A DNA stretch of 64,000 nt from Gordoniibacillus kamchatkensis (GTDB lineage Bacteria > Bacillota > Bacilli > Paenibacillales > NBRC-103111), in assembly GCF_000829455.1 (NCBI RefSeq), contig NZ_JXAK01000040.1, positions 1 through 64,000 of the forward strand, given 5' to 3'. How positions within the stretch are numbered: the first letter of the stretch is position 1; each line of letters opens with the position of its first letter. Below the pieces are notes generated by a model that saw only the letters and a list, made by a program, of their open reading frames with translations, made no database searches and was not told the origin of the DNA. A program made the translations under genes and the position numbers. Shown here in pieces: positions 26,694 to 35,527 of this stretch.

Positions 26694-27458
26694 TTAATCA
26701 TGCTCCTTATTTGTTATTTTGTTGACTGCGGCCCTCTCAAGAAGCTTACTCGTATACTCACGGCCTGCTTTCTCAAGTGTCATTAGAGTATCGTTGTACA
26801 GCTTTTGAGGAATCCAGACATATAGCTCCGGGTTATCCCTGAGTTCAATGTGTTGTAGTGCTTGGTAGGCGGGAGAAGGAGTTTTGTCGCTTGGACGATA
26901 GCCGGGATTGATAAACCGATCTATTTCATCCATTGCATGAATCATACTTGCAACAACGCTCTGTACGTGTGTCCGTTGATACAATTCCTTTGAATGACTA
27001 TTAAAGATCATCCTTCTGTCGCCATTCGATGCTTCCAAATAAGCGACTACAACGAATGTATAGCTATCTTCATCGGCTGGATTCATTTTAGTTGCTGTTC
27101 CGAGATCTGAGTATCGATTTGCAATGACGGCAGGCTCGATTTTTTCATCAAAGGACAGCGGTTTAATAATGATCGTCTTAGGCTCTCCTTCGTAAAAGTC
27201 ATCGAAGAAAACATCCATCGCAACATTGAAATCCTTGCTGATCGCACGAAGAATCTTTGAAGGTATGTCGTTTGCCTTATTCTCCAGATAGGTATAATTC
27301 GATTGCGATACACCAATCCGATTCGCCAAACTTTTGCCGCTATACTTGTTGCCGTATTCCTTTTGTAAAAATTCCCTTATGTATCTCACCCTCCCTCCCA
27401 AATCTAACGTCCTCAACTGAGCGTAATCCATCGAACTTAAAACCATTTCTTTGTTCAC
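26694..27458 (-). CDS. XRE-family repressor-like protein of the element
   Basis: A 254-residue protein. A helix-turn-helix domain lies at about residues 20-80 (SLANRIGVSQSNYTYLENKANDIP). A ~160-residue C-terminal domain of unknown family follows, with EPAVIANRYSDLG and IHAMDEIDRFIN. It is divergent from rep, and its gene leads into xis and int, the usual position of a lysogeny-type switch. The 170-base AT-rich gap to rep holds both promoters. Confidence 0.8.
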   Translation of the reverse strand: MNKEMVLSSMDYAQLRTLDLGGRVRYIREFLQKEYGNKYSGKSLANRIGVSQSNYTYLENKANDIPSKILRAISKDFNVAMDVFFDDFYEGEPKTIIIKPLSFDEKIEPAVIANRYSDLGTATKMNPADEDSYTFVVVAYLEASNGDRRMIFNSHSKELYQRTHVQSVVASMIHAMDEIDRFINPGYRPSDKTPSPAYQALQHIELRDNPELYVWIPQKLYNDTLMTLEKAGREYTSKLLERAAVNKITNKEHD

Positions 27459-27631
27459 GGTTGTGTCCTCCTGATTCTTGGTATGGTTTTTATTATACTA
27501 AGGATATAACTAATATTCAATAGTCTATTTAATTTTTGATAGTTTTTGTGTATGTTAGGAATCAGAATTCGTCAAAACGTCTGTTATACGTGTGACAACT
27601 ACGTCATGGATGACGCAACGGAGGTAATAAA

Positions 27632-28606
27632 ATGTTCGATACAGTCTGGTTGAGTATTCCGTTTAAGTTGACGGACAGTGAAATGAAGCGAGTGTTTACC
27701 AAAACCAACAGTACGAAGCCAAATGTAGACTCGGGTACGACATATTTCCTGCCGCTTGTAGGCAAAGCAGAAGGCGATCCGCATCTTACATATGTGCATA
27801 ATGATGAAACGGGCAGATCGTACTTGAAGGTTCAGGTTTCGATTCCCAAGTTTCTGCGGGGGAGTAACGTATACGAAATTAACGAGCAGGACATAAGGAA
27901 TTTCTTTATTCTTCTGCGGAAAGTCCTATCGAAGAAACTCAAACTTCCATTAAACCGCATTCCCCGAATTGAGGATTGGACGGTCACTAAGCTGGATGTT
28001 TGCAAAAACTTTCATACGGGCAATCAAGTGCAACAATATCTCAGAGTGTTGGCCAGCGTGTATATACCCAAATATCAAACACACCCCATCCATGCGAAGG
28101 GGAGTGCTGATGTAGAGACAATATATTGGGAAGCGAGCCGCCGCCGATTGAAGTTTTATGACAAAGAAGCAGAAATGTTAAAGAGCAAGAAATCTAAGAA
28201 GAAGCATAGAAGGCAGGCCAAAGGAATATTGAGATTCGAGGTCACGCTATTGCGTACAGAACTTCGACGGTTAGGCATAAGAAAAGCAGAGGACATCCTT
28301 ACATCGAGATTCGCATCGAAAATACTTCAAAAAGAATTGGCTAAGTTGGGTGTTACGAATCTTCGCCCGATATCCGGTTTGACTGCCGCAATAAATAAAA
28401 TCAATAGGAGCAATTTAAGCAAACAGCAAAAAGCTTCGCTGATAGCATTTATATCGGAACAGTATTTCTGTGGAAAAGGTAGTCGCTCTGCGAGGACAAT
28501 TCAAAGGAACAGAAGATTGCTAAAGCAGATTTTTGGCTCAAGCAATATAGTCATTTCCGAAGTGAGCCTTCCACCGTTAGAGGTTAGCAAGAATGATCAA
28601 CAATGA
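27632..28606 (+). CDS. Phage/plasmid replication initiation protein, gene II/X family
   Basis: A 324-residue protein that starts MFDTVWLSIPFKL and contains TKLDVCKNF, an ETIYWE..RLKFYDKEAEM block with the candidate nicking Tyr, and ILRFEVTLLRTELRRLG. This is the layout of filamentous-phage gene II/X-like rolling-circle initiators, which nick the double-strand origin. Its presence means the excised circle probably replicates. GGAGG lies upstream of ATG 27632. The hairpin array at 28623-28979 follows directly. Confidence 0.8.
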   Translation: MFDTVWLSIPFKLTDSEMKRVFTKTNSTKPNVDSGTTYFLPLVGKAEGDPHLTYVHNDETGRSYLKVQVSIPKFLRGSNVYEINEQDIRNFFILLRKVLSKKLKLPLNRIPRIEDWTVTKLDVCKNFHTGNQVQQYLRVLASVYIPKYQTHPIHAKGSADVETIYWEASRRRLKFYDKEAEMLKSKKSKKKHRRQAKGILRFEVTLLRTELRRLGIRKAEDILTSRFASKILQKELAKLGVTNLRPISGLTAAINKINRSNLSKQQKASLIAFISEQYFCGKGSRSARTIQRNRRLLKQIFGSSNIVISEVSLPPLEVSKNDQQ

Positions 28607-29020
28607 CGGCAATAATGTGGTTGGGCCGCGAGCGAAGCGAGCGGCCCTCTTTCCATCGCAAACATGGTGGTCACTTTACTTGCAGAGCCGACTGGCGGTA
28701 ATGAGTCGCATTAGTCATCAAGGCCGAGCGAAGCGAGCTTTGTACCAGCCTTGATGACGGTGCCACAAGCAGACACTTTTGACTGCCCTTAGCGTCAGCT
28801 AAGGGACGCCTCACGGCGAGTGACGGGATTGCAAAGGGTGGTAATCCTTTGCGTTTCCCCCGATTGCTTTTGTCGGGGGACGGAAGGGGGCGATCTTTTT
28901 GTTTTGAGTATCGCTACTTTATCCCGGTACATCGCTATGTAGTAATGGGGGGCGGGCGGCGAGCGAATGCGAGCCGCCCAACTTCCCAATGCTGGCATGT
29001 CTGAAGATTTTCATGCAGAA
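28607..29020. other. Hairpin array, candidate rolling-circle origin
   Basis: There is no gene here, but six perfect or near-perfect hairpins: 28623-28647 (GGGCCGC/GCGGCCC), 28715-28757 (TCATCAAGGC/GCCTTGATGA), 28786-28805 (CCCTTAGC/GCTAAGGG), 28831-28852 (GCAAAGG/CCTTTGC), 28857-28879 (CCCCCGA/TCGGGGG) and 28954-28979 (GGGCGGC/GCCGCCC). The loops of the first, second and sixth share GAGCGAAGCGAGC or GAGCGAATGCGAGC. Following directly after rep, this is a good candidate for the double- and single-strand origins; the first hairpin may also end rep transcription. Confidence 0.6.
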
Positions 29021-29821
29021 TCAATCGGCAAGCATTTCAAACCACAACTCTGCTTCCAGCCCGCCTAATGTTTGCAATACATCGGGAGGAACAGCGACCA
29101 AATATGCGTCATTCTCAACGGTGACGGGTGTTTTATAGGCGTGGAATGGCATCGCTACCGCAGACCGATGAATCCATCGGCGGCGGCCCGCAGAGACGAT
29201 TAGTTCGGTGTCAGTAATTGCTATTCGCATCATCTGCTCTTCGGCACTTAAAACAAATCCGTGCGGGAACAGCAACCCTTTCTCGCTCACTATGAGGCTG
29301 ATACAGGCGTTCTCACTAGCCGATAGACTATTCATACCATTCGGCCCACCACCCCCCTTAACGGTCGATTTCACGCCTTTATAGACGTTGGCGATCATCT
29401 CCGGTAGTCTACTAAGAAGGTTTACCATAGAACGGTACGGCATCCGCAACACCGCGTCCGTATTGATTAGCAATATTCTTCCTGCACGATCAAGCATCAT
29501 GCTTGCAGAGCCAAATGATTTGAAGAAACGTACTCGCCATCCGCCGCCGCACAGATTTTCAATGAGCCGCCGTAAGAACTTCAACTTTCGTTGCACGCCG
29601 CCATCTGCAATGTCGTCAGCCAGCAAAGTTATTTCAAATCGTTTCTTATCAGCTTCAGTGAAGCACACAATGGTCTGTACAGTACCTGCGGGGGCATTGA
29701 GACGTGAATCTTCATCAATGTGTACGATGATAATAATTTGCGGATGAAGCCCGACAACGCTATCCGTATCTGCTTGTTGCACCGCCGCCGGTAAAAACTG
29801 CTGTTCGTCATTTTTGTTCAT
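29021..29821 (-). CDS. Hypothetical protein of the mobile element
   Basis: A 266-residue soluble protein I do not recognise. Visible segments are QIIIIVHIDEDSRLN near residue 28, a Gly-rich loop TVKGGGGPNGMN near 160, and a C-terminal VAVPPDVLQTLGGLEAELWFEML. ATG 29821 follows GGAGG with good spacing; an earlier in-frame start adds an unlikely leader. It leads a run of small minus-strand genes reaching back to 33153. Confidence 0.65.
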   Translation of the reverse strand: MNKNDEQQFLPAAVQQADTDSVVGLHPQIIIIVHIDEDSRLNAPAGTVQTIVCFTEADKKRFEITLLADDIADGGVQRKLKFLRRLIENLCGGGWRVRFFKSFGSASMMLDRAGRILLINTDAVLRMPYRSMVNLLSRLPEMIANVYKGVKSTVKGGGGPNGMNSLSASENACISLIVSEKGLLFPHGFVLSAEEQMMRIAITDTELIVSAGRRRWIHRSAVAMPFHAYKTPVTVENDAYLVAVPPDVLQTLGGLEAELWFEMLAD

Positions 29822-29855
29822 GTAGATCGTCCTCCAACGTGTGATTTGATGATGC

Positions 29856-30116
29856 TTAATGAAATGGATGAAGCCCATCGATAAACCGGGCGAGAATCGC
29901 TTTCTGAAGGCGTATATGACAATACCTCTGCATAACGTCGGCCTGAATCTCCGCCAACACTTGAATCAAAATGCGGGCCTCATGGTCATCATGCTTGCCG
30001 CGATATACATCAACCAGCAGTTTATCAATCAGCCGTCCGCACGAATCAATGCGATGATGCAGATCATCGGCGGCGACCACCAAACGCTCGTACTCTTCCA
30101 ACCATTGTTTACGCAT
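29856..30116 (-). CDS. Small helical hypothetical protein
   Basis: An 86-residue, His- and Arg-rich, predicted all-helical protein (EEYERLVVAADDLHHRID, LIQVLAEIQADVMQRYCHIRLQ). GAGGC precedes ATG 30116. No family is recognised; it belongs to the small-gene series of the element. Confidence 0.55.
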   Translation of the reverse strand: MRKQWLEEYERLVVAADDLHHRIDSCGRLIDKLLVDVYRGKHDDHEARILIQVLAEIQADVMQRYCHIRLQKAILARFIDGLHPFH

Positions 30117-30209
30117 ATCTGTTGCCTCACTTTCATTGTGAAATGAAAACAGCGGCCCGCTAAATATGAGAGCGAACCGCTGTTAAAAGTGCAGATTGTT
30201 GAAGATGAA

Positions 30210-30827
30210 TTACACAAGGCCACGCTCTTTAAGACTGCAATAGCTATCTCCCGCAACTATAATCGAATCCAAAACATCAATCCCCATTAGTTCGCCACAC
30301 TCTTTCAAGCGAACCGAAAGCTGTATATCCTCTGGCGAAGGCGTTGTATCACCACTCGGATGATTATGAGCAAAAATCAGGGAGGAAGCCGATAATTTGC
30401 AGGCCATTCTGAACAGTTCGCGGGGATGAATTATGGCACTATTAAGAGACCCAATTGCAATTGTTACCGGCGTATTGTTTATCAGCATGTTCTTAGTGTT
30501 CAAAAACAGGCAGACCCCATGTTCTTGTTGCAGATACCGCATCTCAGGAATCAAGATATCGGCGGCGTCCTTCGGAGAACGAATCACATATGGATTATTG
30601 CGGATAGGTGCGTTTAACTTTCGTGCAAGTTGCAGAGCGGCAATGATCTGTCGAGCCTTAACCTTTCCAATGCCCTTGATGGCGGTAAGTTCCTGCTCGG
30701 TTACATTCATCAACTCAATCAGCGACGGAAACCGGGAAAAGATTTCTTCAACAACATACGAGCCTGGCTTTTCGGCCAGTGCTTCGGCAAAAAGCGTTTT
30801 AATCGAAGACAATTCATATACATTCAT
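30210..30827 (-). CDS. radC: RadC-like JAB-domain protein
   Basis: A 205-residue protein. Helix-hairpin-helix motifs sit near residue 50 (LTAIKGIGKVKARQIIAALQ), and a MPN/JAB domain follows with the metal motif HNHPSGDTTPSPEDI. RadC-like genes of this type are common on mobile elements, and their enzymatic role is unsettled. GGAGG precedes ATG 30827; the longer in-frame upstream extension lacks an RBS. Confidence 0.87.
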   Translation of the reverse strand: MNVYELSSIKTLFAEALAEKPGSYVVEEIFSRFPSLIELMNVTEQELTAIKGIGKVKARQIIAALQLARKLNAPIRNNPYVIRSPKDAADILIPEMRYLQQEHGVCLFLNTKNMLINNTPVTIAIGSLNSAIIHPRELFRMACKLSASSLIFAHNHPSGDTTPSPEDIQLSVRLKECGELMGIDVLDSIIVAGDSYCSLKERGLV

Positions 30828-30937
30828 GTATTTAACCTCCATAAAATGCAAAAGGAGAAGCCGCGGCGGCCTCTCCCATTGCGTGATGTAATTAAATCCG
30901 CTAAGATTAGTACAGGTCATTTTTCTTTGTCGCTCCG

Positions 30938-31123
30938 TTATAGACGGGCGGCTTTTTCTTTGCCCTCGATCTCTTCGATCTCCAGTTCAATAAGCACCAG
31001 TTTCGTCAGCACGCGGGCGTATTGAAATCCTTCCTCGGTATGCATCGGGGCATCTTTGTCCAGCGTGCGTTTCACCGACATCCAGAATTGTTTTTGCTTC
31101 TGAAGTGTTTGCAGACGATCCAT
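30938..31123 (-). CDS. Small hypothetical protein
   Basis: A 61-residue, helical, charged protein (MDRLQTLQKQKQFWMSVKRT, then KLVLIELEIEEIEGKEK). The RBS AAGGAGGTGA is near-perfect and sets ATG 31123 as the start. Confidence 0.6.
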   Translation of the reverse strand: MDRLQTLQKQKQFWMSVKRTLDKDAPMHTEEGFQYARVLTKLVLIELEIEEIEGKEKAARL

Positions 31124-31183
31124 GCGTATCACCTCCTTCGCAAGTAATAAAAAATCCGTCCATCGTTGCCCATCAAAGCAACA

Positions 31184-31360
31184 TTAGACGGATACTTCGT
31201 GCTTCACGTAGTATGTGATCAAGACTTCAACTTGCCCGTTCTTCAGGGCAACGACAGCGTATTTGTTACTGTCGATCTGCACGCTGTATATAAAGCCCTT
31301 CAGTTCACAGTAGCCGAGATATTCCTTCTGGCTGTTGCGTTTGAACGCCTGATAATCCAT
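31184..31360 (-). CDS. Small hypothetical protein
   Basis: A 58-residue protein with a small beta-rich core (YCELKGFIYSVQIDSNKYAVVALKN). The RBS AAGGAGGTGA precedes ATG 31360. No family recognised. Confidence 0.6.
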   Translation of the reverse strand: MDYQAFKRNSQKEYLGYCELKGFIYSVQIDSNKYAVVALKNGQVEVLITYYVKHEVSV

Positions 31361-31398
31361 CTTCGTTTCACCTCCTTGCCTTAGTCTGGAACCGACGG

Positions 31399-31617
31399 TC
31401 ATTTTGCACCTGCATGTTTCCGGTGAGACTGGGGTTGACGGCTGAAATACTTTTCAAAGTATCGCCGCATGTAATAGGCCGCTGTCTCATCGTCCAACTC
31501 CCAACAGCGTCTGAACCATGCGTACAGCAATGTGCCCGCGATTCGCACACTGCCGTTGGCGACCAGCCGCTTTAATAACGTCTGCAACTCATCCGGTAAA
31601 CCTCTGCGTACGACCAT
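31399..31617 (-). CDS. Small hypothetical protein
   Basis: A 72-residue basic protein (RRGLPDELQTLLKRLVANG, WELDDETAAYYMRRYFEKYF). The RBS GGGAGGTGA precedes ATG 31617. No family recognised. Confidence 0.6.
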   Translation of the reverse strand: MVVRRGLPDELQTLLKRLVANGSVRIAGTLLYAWFRRCWELDDETAAYYMRRYFEKYFSRQPQSHRKHAGAK

Positions 31618-31746
31618 TTGCGTTCACCTCCCTTCCATGTTCCGGCACTCTCACAACCGGTGATTTTCACTGTCAAATGCCCACGACAAATAACCCGCTT
31701 TGATGCAAGCAGGCAAATCAACGATATTGAGTTAAATGTCAGGCTG

Positions 31747-32241
31747 TTAGGACTGCAACCGCACGGCAATCCGCAACTGACGGCTCAAATACCAACCGTC
31801 ATGCTGTAAATCCCGGGCGATCTTGCCGTAATCCAGATATGGGATCACTGACGGCGGCACATGGCCGAACAATCCTTCTTCTACCATCTGCTCCGCAACG
31901 TCGGTCAAATCATCGATGTCGTAGTACACGATGAACTCCCCGGCCTGCAAGGCCTGAATCACCTCGTCACGATTGCCGAGAAATTCACACAGTGCCGCAA
32001 CCAGCCTGCCGTCGTAACGGCTCAATATCTCCATATCGTTATTTATGGCAAACACATCCTCGTATTCGCCAATGGCAAAGGGAGATTCATAATCATGAAT
32101 CGCGTATTCTTCATCTTTGCCAAGCACATCCCGGATGCATTGCTCCAGTTCATGCCGTTCTATTGGCAACGTGACCCAACGGCCAACCAGTTTCCCTTCG
32201 TTGTATTTCGCCAGATTGGCGATATACACGTTGATCAACAT
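31747..32241 (-). CDS. ardA: Antirestriction protein ArdA
   Basis: A 164-residue, strongly acidic protein. The ArdA pattern is clear: INVYIANLAKYNEGKLVGRWVTLP at the N-terminus, EEYAIHDYESPFAIGEYED in the middle and FIVYYDIDDLTDVAEQMVEEG later. ArdA mimics the shape and charge of B-form DNA and blocks type I restriction-modification enzymes, which helps an element enter a new host. It lies in the small-gene series behind the XRE gene at 33153. Confidence 0.92.
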   Translation of the reverse strand: MLINVYIANLAKYNEGKLVGRWVTLPIERHELEQCIRDVLGKDEEYAIHDYESPFAIGEYEDVFAINNDMEILSRYDGRLVAALCEFLGNRDEVIQALQAGEFIVYYDIDDLTDVAEQMVEEGLFGHVPPSVIPYLDYGKIARDLQHDGWYLSRQLRIAVRLQS

Positions 32242-32280
32242 TCTGCATCTTCCTTTCTTACCATCAATTTCAGTTAATGT

Positions 32281-32484
32281 TCAGCGGCGGAGCAAAAGTT
32301 TGTCGTACTTCACATAGCACTCACTGCATACCACTCTGGATTCGGGCACGGAATAAACAAATGCATCAACAAAGATGTCCTCTCCCTCCTGCACATCCAA
32401 AACCTTTCCGCAGTCATCACAATTCACTTTGCCGCTGTCGAATGATTGGGTATTGACTGGACTTTGCTGATTGATCGCCGTCAT
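32281..32484 (-). CDS. Small zinc-ribbon-like protein
   Basis: A 67-residue protein with two Cys pairs, NCDDCGKVLD and VVCSECYVKYD, that probably bind one zinc. The start is uncertain: ATG 32484 has no RBS, while ATG 32539 has AAAGGAGGTG but is in another frame. Removing one T from the TTTTT run near 32500 would join them into an ~85-residue protein. Confidence 0.55.
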   Translation of the reverse strand: MTAINQQSPVNTQSFDSGKVNCDDCGKVLDVQEGEDIFVDAFVYSVPESRVVCSECYVKYDKLLLRR

Positions 32485-32632
32485 TAAGGGTTTTTCCCAA
32501 AAAGGCAATTCTGATCAACGATAATCGCTTCCGAAACATGGTAGCACCTCCTTTCTTTGTGATTGGGCAAGCCTCTCACCTTGCCGCTGTGTCCTCGCTG
32601 TCAAAACGCTTATTATCGCCAGAAAAACAAAA

Positions 32633-32670
32633 AAGGACTGCTGTCTGCCAAATAAGCAGACAACAGTCCT
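32633..32670. terminator. Strong hairpin between small genes
   Basis: AGGACTG.TGTCTGC pairs with GCAGACA.CAGTCCT around CAAATAA, with an A-run on the left, so it could terminate leftward transcription from the XRE gene. A second hairpin (CCCCCG/CGGGGG within GGCA/TGCC) lies at about 32695-32733. Confidence 0.6.
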
Positions 32671-32793
32671 ATGCAACCGGGTGGGGCATGAAACGGCAGG
32701 CCCCCGCCTTCAATTATGCACGGGGGTGCCGCCGGAAAATGTGTATCATTTTTCCTCTATATAGGGCCGATTATTGCCGTGCAAACGATATTT

Positions 32794-33153
32794 TCAACGG
32801 TTCTTCCGATCAATGGTGTTTAGAAACTCACGGGCCACCGTCAGAACAAAGTCCACTTCTTCAATTTGACGCTCACTCAGTAAAGTGATCATGTCTTCGA
32901 TCTTGTTTTGTATTTCGCCATTCCCAGAATGTTCCGTTATTTCATCTATATCCTCAAACAGTTGAGCGGGCTTCACACCCAATGCATTGATTATCTTGCC
33001 CAACGATTCCAGCGATATATTGCGGGTTCCACGTTCAACATCACTTATATAGCTGAAGCTAAGGCCGGATTGTTCCGCCAGACGTTCCTGCGTCATGCCT
33101 CTTAACTTTCGAATCTTGCGGATTTGTTCACCTACCATTTGCTTGAAATCCAT
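32794..33153 (-). CDS. XRE-family transcriptional regulator
   Basis: A 119-residue protein. The helix-turn-helix is at residues 7-62 (IRKIRKLRGMTQERLAEQSG, SYISDVERGTRNISLESLGKII), followed by a helical C-terminal segment likely used for dimerisation. AGAGGTGA precedes ATG 33153. It probably controls the minus-strand small-gene series and perhaps the divergent SLH gene. Confidence 0.85.
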   Translation of the reverse strand: MDFKQMVGEQIRKIRKLRGMTQERLAEQSGLSFSYISDVERGTRNISLESLGKIINALGVKPAQLFEDIDEITEHSGNGEIQNKIEDMITLLSERQIEEVDFVLTVAREFLNTIDRKNR

Positions 33154-33465
33154 TATGTATCACCTCTACTTCAGCTTAGTAGAGTGTGATTGCGACTTTT
33201 ATCCTAACATAGTGACAGTAATACTACACTGATACGTGAAGTTTGTTGTATAATTGCCTTGGATACATCTGCCAAGATTCTACAATTTCTATCAAGGGGG
33301 GACATATATCAGCAACCGAAATGAGAGATGAATGTGAACCATGTTCGAAGGGACAAGGAGAAAAGATAGCCATGATGCCCATCCTACGCTACTATCCTAT
33401 CCTTCAGTCCATTGATAATGTAGCTCTGTTTTTTCAGCAGATTTATAGCATACGGAGGAATGAAA
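33154..33465. promoter_or_regulatory. Divergent control region
   Basis: There is no convincing gene. A -10-like TATAAT lies at 33249-33254 on the plus strand, between the XRE gene and the SLH gene. Partially symmetric AGAGTGT and ACACT words nearby could be regulator sites. Confidence 0.4.
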
Positions 33466-35226
33466 ATGGTACATAAGAAAATTGCATCTGCATTAATAGC
33501 ACTTCTCATGATATTCACCCTGACCGGAACGATGTTTGCGGCTCCTGTTGAATACGGCGAAGAGCTTCAAAACATGCCGCAGAGTACGCCAACAGTATCG
33601 TTTACCGATTTGCCGAACACCCATTGGGCGTATAAATATATCGCTGAAATGGTAAACAAGAAAGTGCTTGAAGGTTATCCGGATCATAAGTTTCGCCCGG
33701 ATAACACGATATCTCGTGCCGAATTTGCAACTATCATCGTCAAAGCGGCTGGTCTGCAAGCGAAAAAAGTCAACTATTCGTCGTTCAGCGACGTAAAGGT
33801 AACGGATTGGTACTCGCCTTGGATTGAGACAGCGAAAGACTACCTTACCGGTTACAGGGCGGCAAACGGTGAGTATATCTACAATCCGACAGCACCGGCG
33901 TTGAGGGAAGATATTACCATCGCCATCGTCAAACTGAAGGGGTACGATGTTGCACGTCTGGCCAATCGCTCCATCATCGAAGCAATGTTCAAGGATTACG
34001 AGGGCATTTCGGAAAGTGCGAAGGACTACGTTGCCATCGCTGTTGAGAACGGTCTTGTTTCTGGGTATCCCGATGAAACGTTCCGTCCGCAAAACAGCAT
34101 CACCCGGGCCGAAGCCGCCGCGTTGCTGTGGCGGGCATTCATGTATGGCAACGACAACAAAGGCGTCGGAGGGGGCGACCAATCGACGACAACCCCAACA
34201 ATACCTACACCGCCCGTAACTCAACCGGGACAAACAACACCAAGCCAGCCGCAACAACCGTCGCAGGCGGCGAAATTCAGCGTGGATACCCTTGTTGGCG
34301 GGATGGGGGCCGGTATTGTAGATGGGCCGGTCAGACAGGCAAAAATATCGTCAGTGAAGAGCATGACTCTTGATAGAGACGGAAACATTTTCTTTCTTGA
34401 CAGTGCAGACAATAAAAATAAAGTCCGCAAATTTAATAAATCAAATGGTACAGTCGAAACCATCACAATAGACCGCTCATTCGACTGGGATTATAGAAAA
34501 GACGGTAAAGCAGTCCACTACGACTACACGAAATTAATCCCGAAAAAATTGGTATACAATCAAGCAAGCAATAAAGTCTATTTATTAGGGATGAACGATG
34601 CCAGTGAACTAATTTACGAAATCTACCCAACAGTACAAATGGCAGTATATAATCTGAATTCATATCGCTCGATATACAAATCCTATAACTTTTTTCAATT
34701 CTTAAATGACAAAACACTTGTATATGCAGAGACGGAAAGTGATCGTGGTGAATCTTTTGTTTATCAAGGGGAGACAGGTTCGGAAGCTACTCGGATTGCC
34801 GCGAGCAACGATCATACTGGAGTGAAGTTTTGGACTAATTTCTATGCGTCTTATTGGGATGAAGATAATAAATATGGCAAAGGTGACGCGGTACTAACAG
34901 ATTCAGACTTTTATGTTTTTGACACTGGCAATAAGACTCTCAGTAAGATTCATCTATTCCCTCGAAAAGTAGAGTCCATCATCAAATTTGACAATATGAG
35001 CTTTGATAGTCTTACAGCTTATGAAGGGAAGTTTTATCTATCCAGCGGTACGACAATTTATGAGTTAACCACAGCTGGTAAGCTGAACATCTTCATCAAC
35101 GGCAATGACCTGACCTACAACGACGGCAATCCGATCAAAAAAATCAGTCAATTGAGTTTTGACAGCAACGGTAACGTCATTATTTATGATGACGACAATA
35201 AAGCGATTCGTCGCATCAATTTGTAG
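33466..35226 (+). CDS. Secreted SLH protein with a beta-propeller-like C-terminal domain
   Basis: 586 residues. A signal peptide covers residues 1-27. Three SLH repeats follow (about 45-230): FTDLPNTHWAYKYI, FSDVKVTDWYSPWI and a third around YEGISESAKDYVAIAVENGLVSG with GYPDETFRPQNSITRAEA. A Thr/Pro/Gln-rich linker lies at about 235-275. The C-terminal ~300 residues have repeating Asp-Gly-Asn strand patterns (LDRDGNIFFLD, FDSNGNVIIYDD) like NHL or SMP propellers. It should be bound to the cell wall. ATG 33466 is 7 bases from GGAGG. It is cargo of the mobile element. Confidence 0.85.
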   Translation: MVHKKIASALIALLMIFTLTGTMFAAPVEYGEELQNMPQSTPTVSFTDLPNTHWAYKYIAEMVNKKVLEGYPDHKFRPDNTISRAEFATIIVKAAGLQAKKVNYSSFSDVKVTDWYSPWIETAKDYLTGYRAANGEYIYNPTAPALREDITIAIVKLKGYDVARLANRSIIEAMFKDYEGISESAKDYVAIAVENGLVSGYPDETFRPQNSITRAEAAALLWRAFMYGNDNKGVGGGDQSTTTPTIPTPPVTQPGQTTPSQPQQPSQAAKFSVDTLVGGMGAGIVDGPVRQAKISSVKSMTLDRDGNIFFLDSADNKNKVRKFNKSNGTVETITIDRSFDWDYRKDGKAVHYDYTKLIPKKLVYNQASNKVYLLGMNDASELIYEIYPTVQMAVYNLNSYRSIYKSYNFFQFLNDKTLVYAETESDRGESFVYQGETGSEATRIAASNDHTGVKFWTNFYASYWDEDNKYGKGDAVLTDSDFYVFDTGNKTLSKIHLFPRKVESIIKFDNMSFDSLTAYEGKFYLSSGTTIYELTTAGKLNIFINGNDLTYNDGNPIKKISQLSFDSNGNVIIYDDDNKAIRRINL

Positions 35227-35243
35227 TTTTCTAATCAATCTGT

Positions 35244-35261
35244 GGGAGCCGCTGTGCTCCC
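35244..35261 (+). terminator. Short hairpin after the SLH gene
   Basis: GGGAGC pairs with GCTCCC around CGCTGT, followed by a T-rich stretch, 18 bases after the stop. Confidence 0.55.
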
Positions 35262-35311
35262 TCTATTTACATTAAGACTTCACTCCAAACATACGAAAGA
35301 AGGTACATTCA

Positions 35312-35506
35312 ATGGCAACCTTGGCATTGCTGTTAAAAATCATCGGTGCTGTTTCGGAAGTTTCCGGCATTGTACATATCATTGCTTCGATTAGAAAGAA
35401 GAAGAGAACACAAATCGGAATCGGATTCATCATTTTGGTTGTTGGCGTAATTTTGCTTGTGATTGCGACTAACATCGAAGACAAGATGAGAGCCGGATAC
35501 TACTAA
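35312..35506 (+). CDS. Small membrane protein
   Basis: A 64-residue protein with two hydrophobic segments (about 3-24 and 36-53) separated by the basic turn SIRKKKRTQ, so a hairpin in the membrane is expected. AAGG precedes ATG 35312. No family recognised. Confidence 0.6.
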   Translation: MATLALLLKIIGAVSEVSGIVHIIASIRKKKRTQIGIGFIILVVGVILLVIATNIEDKMRAGYY

Positions 35507-35527
35507 GCATTGAAAGGAAGGTAACCA

